64,000 bases of DNA from Macrocystis pyrifera (Eukaryota; Sar; Phaeophyceae; Laminariales; Laminariaceae). The stretch lies in the NCBI GenBank assembly GCA_031763025.1, contig JASSKH010000009.1:2666001-2730000 (forward strand). Direction: 5' to 3'. Below are positions 1 through 12,117 of the stretch, piece after piece. Under the pieces are notes generated by a model, which was given only the letters and a program-made list of their open reading frames with translations, searched no databases and had not been told where the DNA came from. Position numbers and translations under genes: made by a program. Within the stretch, counting starts at the first letter, position 1. Each line of letters starts with the position of its first letter.

Positions 1-412
1 CCCTCCCTCTCTGGGTCTTAGTTTATAAAAGTGGGCCGTCGTTTGTTTTTTTTCGTGTACCCCTGAGTATTGTACTGCACTGATGCAATGATGGTTGTGA
101 GCATACTACTGCAATCATTGTCCAACTCTGATTCCAAGCAGTTTGCCCTTTGTGTGTGAGTGCAGTTTGTTGTAAAGGGGGCTTGTTTCTGGTTTTTTTT
201 TCGTTGTGTAGTCACGAGGAGAGGTTTTAACGTTTTTTTTCTTTTTTTCTCGATGGTCGTAAAAGTTTTTTTTTTTTTCATTTTTTTTTTTCTCGATGGC
301 CGTGAAAGTTTTTTTTTTCATTTTTTTTTTTTTTCTCTCTTTTTTGTTTCGCTTTTTTCTTTTCGTTTTTTTGTTCTCGTTCCATCACCGGTAAAACTTA
401 CAAAAGAATCAG
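1..412. other. left edge, intron of the RING-CUE gene
   Basis: No exon seen. From about 186 to 375 the + strand is very T-rich, with runs of 8-14 T, directly before the first recognisable exon of the ubiquitin-ligase gene; it looks like intron sequence with a long pyrimidine tract leading to the AG at 411-412. The lysine-rich antisense reading frames here are products of the T runs. Confidence 0.5.
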
Positions 413-2491
413 AGTCAATCGTACGGCGACGAAGGGTCCATGGAGGCGATCGCCTTCTTCACGCGCCTGGGCCAGGCCATCCTCAGCGCGGGGCGGACGT
501 TCTACATGTTCCAGTCGTGCGGGCACTGCACCCTCATTCGAAAGTTGCTGATCCGCACCATCACCATCGTCAACGGCGCCCACGCCGTCGATGAGATACA
601 CCGCGCGGTGAGTTACGGGACGCGAGGCAGACGAGTCGTTTGCGGTGCAGTGCAATCTGAAAAAATATACTTTGGCTTTTGGGGGGGGGGGGGAGAGGAG
701 GATGTATGTACTCAGCAAAATCCGTTAGCAAGGATTTTTTTTTTTTTTTTTCGGGAAGTTTTTTCTCTTGTCTTGAGAAAAAAAAAAAAACGGTGCTTGT
801 GGTCCGCGCTTCGGAATCGTGGTCCGCATGCGTTCAGAATGTGCTCGAAAACTTCTCGCTGGATGCAGAAGCGGCGCAGCCGCGCTTCTCACCCGCATAG
901 ATCCGTTTTGGAATCGTACTGACGACAACTTGTTAGTGGGACAGATACTCCAGGGGTCGGGTTGCTGATGATTGTGCACGATTCTCGGGCTAGTCAGATG
1001 GTGGGACGAAGGCACGGGCGTAAACGGGGCCCAATCCCTACGACCCCAACCGGGACCCCAAACGGGCCAGAAATTGGCCCGAAACTGGTCAGAAACGCGG
1101 CTGCGCCGCGTTAGAGCGCAGCGTTAGAGCATTTCTATCAAGATTCCGAGCCGTGGAACACGATTTTTGCGAAGCTCAGGGCCACACCGCTCCTCCCTAC
1201 ACTTATGACTGAGTTTAATAAATTCCCAGGAAATTGTTATTACGGGGGGCCATAGTTAATAGGACCTATGGTATACATAAAAACCTATATATTTACCTAT
1301 TTTTACTGACACTATTTGGTCCTATTTACTATGGACCCCCGTAATATATACTTACCGCTGGAAGATCGGTCCTAAGTCGTTACCAGGTTTACTGCCATTT
1401 GGGGTACGGTTTGGGGTCATTCAGAGTTCTAGAGGTTGGGTTGGGTGTACGCCCGCGCCTCGACCCCCGCCAAGAAGTGTTTCCCAGCCCGCGAAGCAAC
1501 GCAACACGTGAGCAGCCCGCCCCTCTGAAGGCCCTCGCTATTACGGGGGAATGCCGTCGGACGGGCGGGCGGGCGGGCGGGGGGGGGGGGTATACTCATT
1601 ATCATGCATGGCGGTAGGGGGGGGGGTGTACTCGATAGGAGAGATGTACTCGATCTCATGCATGGCCGTAGTCGTATGACCATAGACCCTCGCATCCCTA
1701 CAATGCCGGGACAGAGCATGTCGGGTTTTCACCGACCAGGCAGGCATTGCTTGCACCAAGCGCGAAGCGCCGTGAGGTGTCCGGCGAGTCGCATGAAGGG
1801 TGAGCTGCATCCTACTAAGAACCGCTTGTGAGGCGGACTTGCATATGGATGACAGCTTCAATGAGTTAGTTTAATTTCCGGTGTGGCCGCTTCCAGAGAC
1901 AGCAATGGGGGTACTATGCAACTGCCTCTTGGGTGCCTTACCTTGAACACTACGTGATACGATCAATTCCCTTGTGCAGAGTAAAGGTTCTTTACCTCGC
2001 ACAAATGATCTAACTAGACGACCAGCTGTGGGCGACCGCCAAAAAAAAAAAAAAAAAAAAAAAAAAAACGGTACACTGGATGTCTAGCTCACGTAGTGAG
2101 CGGCATGTTTTACAGTGTCGTTGCCAACCGACGCCAACCCAACCTATATAGTGGGGGGGTGATACGTTGTGTGAGGGGGTAGCCACATTGGGGCAGGAGA
2201 CAGACGCGTCGTTTATGGAGTAGTGAAATGCGGAAACTTTCTTCGGCTAATGGGGGGAAAGGGGGTGTTATATATGTGGTGTAAGGGGGTAACCACGTTG
2301 GAGTTGTAGACACTGGCGTCGTTCGTGGTTTTGTGCAATGTGGAAAAGTTTGGCATTTGAGGGGGGGGGAGGGGGTAAGATGTGTGGAAAACTTTGGCAT
2401 TTGGGGGGGGGGGGGGGGGGTAAGATGTTACAAGCGGGTGGCCACGTTGGGGTGGACATATATAGTGGAATATGGAAAACTTCGGTATGTT

Positions 2492-2530
<39 letters not shown>

Positions 2531-3107
2531 GCTCTGAGATTTTTTGTAAGGGGGTTGCCACGCCGATGTCTGTGCAAGGCTCGGTGGTAATGTCTCGCTT
2601 GTTTAAGGGGGTTGGGTTATCTGTCCCTCATGTTTGCGGACGAACCTCATCGTGTGCTGCGGACGGCAGGCGTAAAGGTTACTCTCTCCTTCGTCGTTTC
2701 GATAGCTCTGCTGCAACGCAGCAGTCGCAGTCGTGTGCGTTGCAAGGTGCCAACCTCGCTCTGTCTCCAAAATGCGAACAGCGTTTGTATAGTAATGTTT
2801 AATTAACCCGATCCGTACAACACAGCGCAAAAGTGGCATCACTTTATCTCGATATCGCTCCCCTTGGCGCCAACAGCAGGGATGAAGGATGTGTACCTGG
2901 TATGCCTGATAACACACTCCGTATCACGTGAATTGGGGACTTGGACTCTCGCGCAGTATTCTTCTCCTGCTGCTTTGTCCGCCATCACGTCCGCCCGTCC
3001 TCCCCCCCCTTCCCCGTCCCCCCTCTTTACCTGACGTGCTCCGTCCCGGCATTGCAGGGATGCGAGGGTCTATGGCCATACGACTACGGCCATGCATGAT
3101 AATGAGT

Positions 3108-3149
<42 letters not shown>

Positions 3150-5487
3150 CCCCCCTCCGTCGGTGCGACCCGCTCTCGTGCGCTTTTGCTGCGGTTCGGG
3201 GGCTCTTTTTATTTCGCGCGGTAATTTTGCATCGTCCAGGCTTGGCGGGTGCTCATGACGAGAGAGATCGAGCTGGCTTTCCCTGACGCTTCTGAGCAGG
3301 AGCTGAAGCGCATGACGGCTGACGAGTCCTGCGCGATTTGCCTCAAAACCATGACCTCCGCGAAACGGTGAGGGCTCTCACGCACGCATCGATTGGACAG
3401 ATCACGAGCTAGATGATCCGCAGCAGATTCCTGTGTTCGCCGTTGCGAGACGTTGTGCAAGAGCTGTAGCATCACAGAGATATCTTGTGCGCAAGAGCTG
3501 TGCCCCGTACAGACCCCAACCGGCGAAACACTACCTAGATATTGCAGCCCGTTTATTCAGTATCAGGAAGAGGTTTGCCTCGAAAAGATCTAGATCATGA
3601 ACTGGGGATCTGATCTATACCTGATCTGTCCGATGTTTGTATAGGGGTCGCTTTAAGGTCTCGAGTTAAAAAAATGTAGTTTCAGCGAAAAGGTCAAGGT
3701 GCTTGCTTCCCTACTTGAGCGGCGGGGCGGGGGTGTCTCGGTCTTCCTGACTGTAGTAGTCAAGGGTTGATGGTGAATCTTCCTAAGGTAATTACTCAGG
3801 CATTCTGATTGGCTAAGGGTGTATTATATGCGGCTCATCAACCTAGAGTATTTCCCAGCGACAACATCCCGAGCCAGCCGAATCAACGTAGTGTCTTCCC
3901 AAGCATAGCGTTCAAGCCGGCCGAGTCAACCTAGAGTCTTACCGAGTACAGCATTCAAGCACTGACCACTGTCATGGGGTTAGGGTTCGGATCAGAGGGT
4001 CGGCCGTAGGCGCCAAACACAAAACCTCCGTAAATTTTACTATTACGGGGGGTCCATAGTTAATAGGACCTACGGTATACCTAAAAAACTATATATATTT
4101 CCGTATTTTACTAACAATATTTGGTCCTATTTACTAAGGACCCCCCCCCGTAATATCAAGGTGTGAACACCCCTCCTTTCTGAAGGCCATGGGACGGGAG
4201 AGTTGGTTTCTTATTTTCGATAAGAAAGTTGTTTTAGATTCAAAACTATTTCGCACTTGAACAAGAAACTCGACACACGGCCATGAGTCTAGAGATTCTG
4301 CCCTTGGGCGGACCACGTGTGGTCAAGCCTCCGGGCCTCGCATAGAAGCGTCATTAGCAACGAGAACAACCCTAAAAACAACAGGCAGCACTAGCAACAC
4401 CAATAAACATCAACCCCACCAACACCCCCCCCAACAACAGCAGCAGTACTCCTGACAACCCCTCTTTATGCCCTCGCCGACGACCGATTCGCTCTCCCGA
4501 TCGTTCTCCCGGTCGCTCTCTCCCGCTCTCGCTCAGGCTGGACTGCCAGCACTTCTTCCACACGGGCTGCCTTCGGCAGTTCCTGAACAACTGCGCAGGA
4601 GCCGACCCGCTCTGCCCCATCTGCCGCGCCCCGATACCCTGGCACCCCTCCTCTGGTGTCAAGCCGAGGCGGGGGCGCCACCACACCCCACCACACCCAC
4701 CACCAACAACAATAACGCCCCAAACAACAGCACTTCAAACAACAACACCTCAAACGGCAGCACCGGCACCGGCACGGGCAATCGCACAGGCCCCCAAAAC
4801 CCCTTATCGCGACCCGGCGGCCTCCCCGCCGAACGCGCGCTGACCTTCGGCCCGGGGGGCATCGGCCCGCCCACGCCCGACTCCTTCTCTCGCGCCGCCC
4901 GCGGGGCCGACGCGGCCGTACGCCTCCTCCGGCGCGCGGCAGGGGCCTTTCGCGCGGCGCAGACGTTTCGAACGAACTTCGACGCGACCGTTGTCGATGC
5001 GGTGCCCCCGCCCAGGCCCGGATCCCCAGCGGACAACGCACGAGGGGAAGCTGGACGGACGCCACCGCGCCCAACGATTTTCGACGTCGATGATGATGAT
5101 GTTGATGATGACGTGCTGCCGCTGCCGCCCCAGCCGCGGAGAGCGGAGGGGGAGGGGCATCGCGCCGAAGGAGGGGCGGGGGGACGAGGAGGTGGGAGTG
5201 GGGGGGGAGCTGCGATCGAGGCCGTCGCGCAACAGCTGGTTGCCATTTTTCCGAACATGTCGCGGCTTGAGGCCCTTGGAAGAGCCCGCCAGGCCAAGGG
5301 GTCCATCGAGCGCGCCGTGGACGTCATCCTGTCGTCGGGCCCGACGCCCGTCGGGTCGGGGGACGATGATGGTTCCGCTGGCGGTTTTGTGCGATCGGAG
5401 GTGCTCTCGGTGGGAGGCAACGCTGGAGGGAGACGGGCGGCGGGCGGGGGGGCTTCGGGTCCTGTAGTCCGCCGGCGGTGGTGGTGA
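413..5487 (+). CDS. gp78/AMFR-like RING-CUE E3 ubiquitin ligase, 3' part
   Basis: Four exons: 413-607, 3240-3367, 4537-4655, 4790-5487 (stop TGA), all junctions in phase; 379 residues visible. The 5' part, expected to hold the membrane segments, lies left of the window. A C3H2C3 RING runs from CAIC (end of exon 2) through CQHFFHTGC to CPIC (exon 3), at about residues 96-140. The last exon has an acidic Asp run, a Gly/Arg-rich linker and a CUE-like ubiquitin-binding helix bundle (QQLVAIFPNM ... ERAVDVILSS) encoded near 5210-5337. RING followed by CUE is the order in gp78/AMFR, an ER-membrane E3 of ER-associated degradation; function here is inferred from that order. The 134-nt intron 4656-4789 (GTGTCA...CACAG) is needed to pass from the RING frame, which stops at 4841, to the CUE frame. 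Exon 413-607 fits in phase but has no recognised domain and is the least certain part. Confidence 0.75.
1240..1344. mobile_element. TA-MITE copy 1 (palindromic)
   Basis: Ends TTACGGGGG and CCCCCGTAA, flanked by TA on both sides. Core is AT-rich (CCTATATATTT, TTTTTACT). Inside intron 1 of the RING-CUE gene. Confidence 0.85.
1590..1935 (-). mobile_element. poly(C)-tailed family A, near full length
   Basis: Minus strand. Contains GGTCGGTGAAAACCCGAC-like, CGGCGCTTCGCGCTTGGTGC and CTACGGCCATGCATGA segments and finishes near ATAATGAGTATACCCCC. A second internal ATGCATG unit with its own G run lies at 1603-1660. In intron 1 of the RING-CUE gene. Confidence 0.7.
2041..2068 (+). repeat. A28 homopolymer
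   Basis: 28 consecutive A in intron 1 of the RING-CUE gene, followed by a segment (about 2075-2145) found inverted near 48935-49010. Confidence 0.8.
2140..2610 (+). repeat. degenerate G-rich tandem repeat, unit about 100 bp
   Basis: Units share GGGGGTAACCACGTTGG-like and GTGGAAAACTTTGGCATTTG segments separated by growing G runs; about four units. In intron 1 of the RING-CUE gene. Confidence 0.6.
3046..3148 (+). mobile_element. poly(C)-tailed family A, truncated copy with C40 tail
   Basis: Starts in CCGTCCCGGCATTG, runs through CGACTACGGCCATGCATGAT and AATGAGTAC, then 40 C (3109-3148). Confidence 0.75.
4043..4153. mobile_element. TA-MITE copy 2
   Basis: Same terminal inverted repeats with TA at both borders. 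Inside intron 2 of the RING-CUE gene. The C run near the right end is slightly expanded. Confidence 0.85.
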
Positions 5488-7583
5488 TGGTGGTTGTGAT
5501 TCACATGTCGAAAGTGGGCACTACTCTTGAGAAATTGGAGGTGGTTGGGGGGCAGGGTGGGGGGGGGGTCCGAAAAGCGGTGGTGGGTGGACGAACGGAG
5601 GGTGTTGCGGGTGGTGTTGGTGGTTTGGTTTTTTTTTTTGGTGTGTAGAGTGGGGTTTCCTCGACGCCTGTTTTGCCGCGGCCTGGATACGTTTGTGCTC
5701 AGAAGCATGATGAACCTGCTGCTGCTGCCTGGGCCATATATTCCTGGGTGTCAAACAGCAATTAGTAGTGGTATCGTTTCTCATGATTGCACTACGCGTG
5801 CTCGCAATTTTTTAATGAGCTGCCACCGCTGCTGCTGCTGCTGCTGCTGTGTGCAAGCCCACGGTGATGTGTTGTGTATGTAAAAACCACGTACGAGTAT
5901 ATATGTCGAAGTCAGTTTACAGTAGTAGAGGGTTGTCCGCAGCGGCGCAGCGGCAGCACGCACGGAACGTCGCGAAGGTCCCTTGGGGAAGAGAGGAATC
6001 ATAATCTCGGTATAGCAAGCGCGGCCCTAGTGATGAGAGCTGACCGCTGTACGTTGGGCACCACGCTCGGCTCGGCACGGCAATCGCTGTTAGTAACATG
6101 CTGAGCTAACGATTTTTATTGTTATTTCGCTTTTTTTAAGGGCTTTTTTTAATCGGACCAGTGGTATACCCATGAAGAAACCCTGTTTCATGTATAGCTC
6201 TTCTTGTTTGTCCTTTGAAGGCAGTTTCACGATATGAATGGGCGGTGCCTGGGGCCGAGACGTATGTCTCGAGTAGTGTCGGAAGGGGTCCCCGAAGAGA
6301 AACGACCGATAGAAAGTGTGGAAAGTTGTCCCCCGCCTTTTTTTAAACCGGCCTCCTATGTGCCGGTATTCATTAATGCTCGTGTCGTATATACTACTGC
6401 TCCGTGCCGTATGATGGAGCTCGTCAAGTGCACCCTTAAAGTACCTTGAACTTTATTTTTAGCAATCCGCCGGAGGATAAAAAGAAAACGAAACAAAAAA
6501 CTTAAAAGTACCGTGCGTCGTAGCATGCTTCTGCGATGCCCCTCCCTTGACAACCGCTTGTCAGCTGTTGTCCCCTTTTCGGGACGCCGAAATAGCGACC
6601 TAAAACAATTCTGGCTTTGGTAGTATTAGCCGTCTACGAGCATCGTGAGCGCTCAGCAGCACGGGCAGGATCACGTTGCGCCCGTGCCCGCACCACTCCT
6701 TGCCTTGTAACTCTCGCGAACACCAAAAAGAATTGCCATCACCCCTCACTCACGCAGTGATGATTGTGCTCCGATCGTCATTTTTTTATCGTCAATTTTC
6801 CCCCTCTTACGAAGTCCCTCTGAAGTAGTCCCAAGAGGGTCAGCAAGGGCGTTAGACGCGAGACCAGGCGTTCCGACGCACACGTGGTAACGACAGGCTT
6901 GCTCGTACGTATATCGCACAGTTATTTTTTCTGAGACGCTATTCACTTAAGGCATTCGAGGAGCTCGATATATGTACAGCAGTATGGAAGTATGAAAAAT
7001 AAATAAATGAATAAAGCTTAGGTGGGTGTGAGATCGAGGGTTTCTTCGAAGCTTGGTATCTTTTTGCAAGCTGTGTGTGATACTCGCGCGTACGAACGGT
7101 TTTATCCCGGCATCATGCAGAGCAGGACATACTTCCCGCATATGAGGAGGACAAAATCTGATCAACATCTCATATCGGCCGGTTAGGATCTAGATGATCT
7201 AAATGATCTATCTGCAGATGATCTAGATCATGTATCTGTAGATGACTTATCTGCCCGACGTGAACAATTCTGTGCGTATATGATACAAAATGACGTACAT
7301 TTTCGTCCCGAGTTTTTTTTGGTCGGGGATGACAATTTTATTTTTCGGAAAAATGAAAAAAAAAATGAAATAAATAATAAAAACACATCTTTTATCGCTT
7401 CAGGAAAAAACCTCCGAAGATCGTGCAGCTGGTGAGAGTGCAGAACAGTAAAAACCAGGGCAGGGCGCGGCGCTGGACAACTCGGCGCGCTAGCCAATAA
7501 AAGAGCCACACAATCCAGTACCAGCACGAGTTAACCGCAAGACCACTATCCATCTCTCCAGCTCGCGGCACCCCCTACTGCTT
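5488..7583. other. convergent intergenic region
   Basis: Lies between the 3' ends of the RING-CUE gene (+) and the AAMP gene (-) and must hold both 3' UTRs. It contains a short (CTG)n run near 5828-5850 and the start of a GATCT-rich repeat near 7180. No exon-like frame with recognisable protein similarity was seen on either strand. Confidence 0.5.
7180..7262 (+). repeat. GATCT-rich dispersed repeat
   Basis: Repeated GATGATCTATCTG-type words. Longer relatives at 8925-9190, 24640-24890, 27510-27725, 41890-42195 and 61385-61640. Confidence 0.6.
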
Positions 7584-9826
7584 TTACGCCTGCGGAGAAG
7601 GCCATCGAAACACTTTAGAAGTGGAGTCATCCGATGCAGTGACCACCAGAACCGGGCAATCCACCCCCACGGTGGGCACAGCCGCCGCGGCGGCGGCGGC
7701 TCCCTGCTGCGTTCGAAGGTCTACCAATCGCATGTCCAAGATCATGTCGGTGTGGCCGGTCAGAACGCTCGTGCACACCCCCGTGCGGGCATCCCACACG
7801 CGCACGTTCCCGTCGACACAAGCGGTGAACACCAACTGAACTCGCGAGGGAGAGAGGGGGGGGAGGGGGGGGTGGCAGCGGCGGTGGAAGGGGGGGTGGG
7901 AGGGGCGGTTGATCCATGCGTCACGAGTTACGCGGCACCCTGAATAGTGCTGGGCCGGCAGAAATAACGTAACATGAGTACACCCCCCCACACACACAGG
8001 CGGCGAAAGAGGAAGGGGATACGATTGGCAAAAAGTATCTTATGTTATATATGGAAACCACGTATCGAGCGCCCAATTGGGAGTACGAACGGTGCTCCGT
8101 CTCCAAAACAACAAATGAGTACGCCCCCCTTCGCCCCCCCCCCCCCCCCCCGCGATATCTACCATCAACACCCCCCCGCCCTCCCTTGCCCCAAGGCCGA
8201 CCGCGTCATACAGTGATGCGTGTCTCCTCATCATAATACGGGTCTAACTTTTGCCCATGAAGCGCTCTTTAGAAGGAACGTGCTATGAATAGTTTTAGTG
8301 TGGGAACTTCATTCTCTTGACGGCTTTTCTCGACGGGTGTCCCTTTGACTTGCTGTCCTTGACGGCTATCAGTCAAAAGGCTTTCCGGCAAGGGCCAAGA
8401 GAACCTTCAACCGGCGTACCGGTAACATAATCCCCATTTGATACGCAGATCAGAATCCAAACGTGTATTATATTCCCGGCCAGAGCGATTTTTTCTTTCT
8501 TACCGGTGCTGCCGGATGCCACTCGAGCTTCGTCACGCCCGCCGGGTGCGTGCACATGTGTCTGCACGTCCCCGACACCGAGTCCCAGACCTTGAGCCCT
8601 CCGTCCGTGCCCCCCGTGGCCACCCAAGGATGCGTGGCGCAAAATCCGACAGCTTCAACCGATCCCTGTAACCAGGGCGTTACAGCAACGGGACCAAAAC
8701 CGCAATAGAGAGGGTACCTTGTTATTGTTGTTGTTGTTGTTGTTGTTTCTATCGTCGTCGTTGTCTCTTGTACGCTTAACGAACGTTTTTATTGCGCGCG
8801 AGCATCCCATCCCATCCCATCCCATCCCATCACATCACACCACATCACATCACATCACATCGCTCAAAGAGTCGTGCTGCGGGTATATCGGGGTTGCACT
8901 TTCGAGCCCTAAACACACCTCAGACAGACAGATCATACAGATCATACAGATCATGATCTGCTGTAGAGTATCTACTGTAGTTTCTCGCCTGCCGTAGTGA
9001 GAAAATTGTGCAGGATCCGCACAGTGCACATATCCAACCCAGGAAACATGTGCTACGTACGTAGATCATGCATATTATACGCCCCCCGCCCGGCAACATG
9101 AGCTAGATCATGCAGATCATACAGATCCTGAAACAAGATCTAGATCATCATGAAGCGGGAATGATCTATCTGATCAACCTGTCTGAGGAGTAAAACACTT
9201 GGCACTGACCGGGCTTATTTCTCAACTGATGAACTATCAATCTGACCGGGAATATAAGCACCATCAGGACTCTGATATTGATACAAAAACGGAGCTAATA
9301 AGCTCGGTGTTATGCTTGGACCAGACGAGTATACGATCATGCTTGCACCAGTATTCGCTAGATACCTACCCCCTTTTTTTTAGTTCCTAGTTCCAGTTAT
9401 ATCCTTCGCCCTGTTTTTCTCTCCCTCCCAGTAATCGTCGTAACACAGATCCGGGGTCACATAGTATGCTAGGCTCTCCTCGTTAGATACCTGCTATTAC
9501 GGGGGACCATAGTAAATAGGACCAAATAATGATATTAATAGTAAAAATAGCGAAATATATATATTTGTCGTGTGTACCGCAGGTCCTATTTAGTATGGTC
9601 CCCCGTAAATAGTCCCCTTTTTTTGTTTCTTTTTTTTTTTTTTCCCATTTACTATCTTCGCCCTTATTTAATCTCCCCACGACGGTTCGTTCCTTCGTGT
9701 TAATGGGATTGATTGTGTATCCGACTCAAAATAATAATAGCTTACAATCTCAAATATCTGCTGTTGATATAACCATACGCACAAAAGCTTCTCTATTCGA
9801 CAAATCTCAGAAACATTTGGGGTCCT

Positions 9827-9863
<37 letters not shown>

Positions 9864-12044
9864 ACCCCCACCACCACCACTACGTCCCTAAATGGAAGGA
9901 ACGTTTGTATATCAGTATCCAATACAAACCGTCCTTATATTCCCGGACAGAGTGGTGCACACCGTATAATAGCACCCGACCAAAAAATGCGGTTCAAGGG
10001 GGGGGATAAACACGCGCGGCGCTTTTCGCCACCACAAAAAAAGCCTTCCTCCCTAAATAAACCCTTTTAGGACTGCAATTCCTATTGGAAGAGAAACCGC
10101 TCTAATGACAAGTATTACGGGGGTCCATAAGTTAATAGGACTTATGGTACACATGAAAACCTATATATTTACCTATTTTTACTAACAATATTTGGTCCTA
10201 TTTACTAATGGTCCAACGCAATAGTTCGTCCCCAGAACGGGACTGCACTACTAAAATGGTCATAACCCCTTCGTATAGGCGGACCGCCGCACTCCCGAGG
10301 TGGGGGACAAATTTACGTGAAATTAGAGCTAGATAATACTGCAATCTGCGATGATCCCTCCACGGCGGTGCTGTGCGCCAAGCCAATAACTGCACCGGCA
10401 TTATACGTAGGGGCAACCGGCACTAACTCCTCCGAAAACGGCCACACCGGTTCGGTTAACCCCATCCGCGCCGCTCTGCGCCACGCGATTTACTTCACAG
10501 ACACTATATACATATATTGCGGAGGGCCATAGTAAATAGGACCTACGGTATACATAAAAACTTATATATTTCACTATTTTTACTAACAAAGTTTGGTCCT
10601 ATTTACTATGGTTCCCCGTAATAGTATAGCGGGCAGCCGGCATTACTCAGCCGGCACTATAGAGGGACAACTACTGTGTACTACGTACAGCATGTATGTT
10701 TTATGTGCAGCGCAGAGGTAAAAGGGCAAGCCTCACCTCCCCCGCGTCGCAGTGCACCATGGTCCCCACCACGCGCTTGTTCTGCACGTGCATTATCCTT
10801 GCCGTACCATCCTCCCCGCCGGACATCACCAGGGGCGACTGGGTCGGATCAGGGTGGCTGCGGGAAACAAAACAAAATGCCCGGGGCGTGTGGGGTATAG
10901 GTTTTTTTTTTTTTCAGTTTCGTTTTTCGTTCTTGGTTTTCCTTTACGTTTTTCGCGTTCGGTTTCGTGCGTGTTTTGGGTTGTTCGTGTTGGCGTTCGT
11001 TATCGTTCTTCGATCCCGCTTGAGATTCGATTTGGGTTTTCGTGTTCGTTTTGATTTAAATTTTCGTTTTTATATTTTCGTTCAAATTCATTTTTCATTG
11101 AATTTTTCGTAAAAATTTTCCGTTATCGTGTTTCGTTTCCGGTGTAGTTTCGGTTTTGGTTTCCGTGGTAGTTTTCGTTCTCGTTCGCGGCGAGTGGGGC
11201 AGAACAGGAATGCTGGGTAGCGTCTGAAGGCAGCCAGCGGTCGATTGGGAGGTACGTAATGATGTGATGAAAATGAGGTTATAGCATCATTCAGCAATCA
11301 AGATGCGGTTTGTTCGTTCGTTGAGAGGACGGCGGCTGCGTCTACTGCTGTTGCTACTTATACTACGCTTTGCGTCCGCTAAGTCCGCGTCTGCTGCTAT
11401 TACTGCAACTGCTGCAACTTTTGCTGCTGCTACTGCTACCACTACTGCAGCTGCTACTGCCACTACTACTCTAACTCCTACTGCTGCTACTACTACTCCT
11501 ACTGCTACTTCTACTATTCCTTCCTTCTGCTACTGCTACTACTACTACTACCGCTCCTACCGCTACTGCTACCACTGCTCGTACTGCTACTGCTACTACT
11601 ACTCCTACTCCTACTACTACTGTTATTTGCTGCAACGTTTGCTACTGCTACTGCTACCACTACTGCTACTGCTACCACTACTGCAGCTGCTACTGCTACT
11701 GCTACTCTAACTCCTACTGGTACTGCTACTACTACTACTACTACTATTGCTACTACTACTGCTGCCACTACTTCTACTGCTACTGCTACTGCTACTACTA
11801 CTACGTGTGCAGCGGCGACAACAAAGACCCACCTGGCGAGGCACGTTATCGCGCCCACGTGGAAGCCGTGGCCGCTGAAGGCATGGCGGCACTCCCCCGT
11901 CCGCGGCGCCCACACCCTCACCGTTGCGTCGTCAGAACCCGTCACAACGGCCTTCCCCGACGTGGTAAACATCACGCAAGACACCTTCTTCTCGTGCCCC
12001 GCAAACACCTATCGGGAAGATTGGGACGGGGAGAATAGGAGAAA

Positions 12045-12117
<73 letters not shown>

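Noticed and set aside
4659..5708. 349-codon antisense open frame over the last RING-CUE exon
   Set aside because: It mirrors a GC-rich exon whose sense strand has a CUE domain in phase with the RING exon; the antisense product is low-complexity Pro/Ser/Arg.
11514..12008. 164-codon minus frame with a Val/Ala-rich tail
   Set aside because: Only its first 58 codons are AAMP exon 6; the rest is the CTA microsatellite read through the GTGGGT donor.
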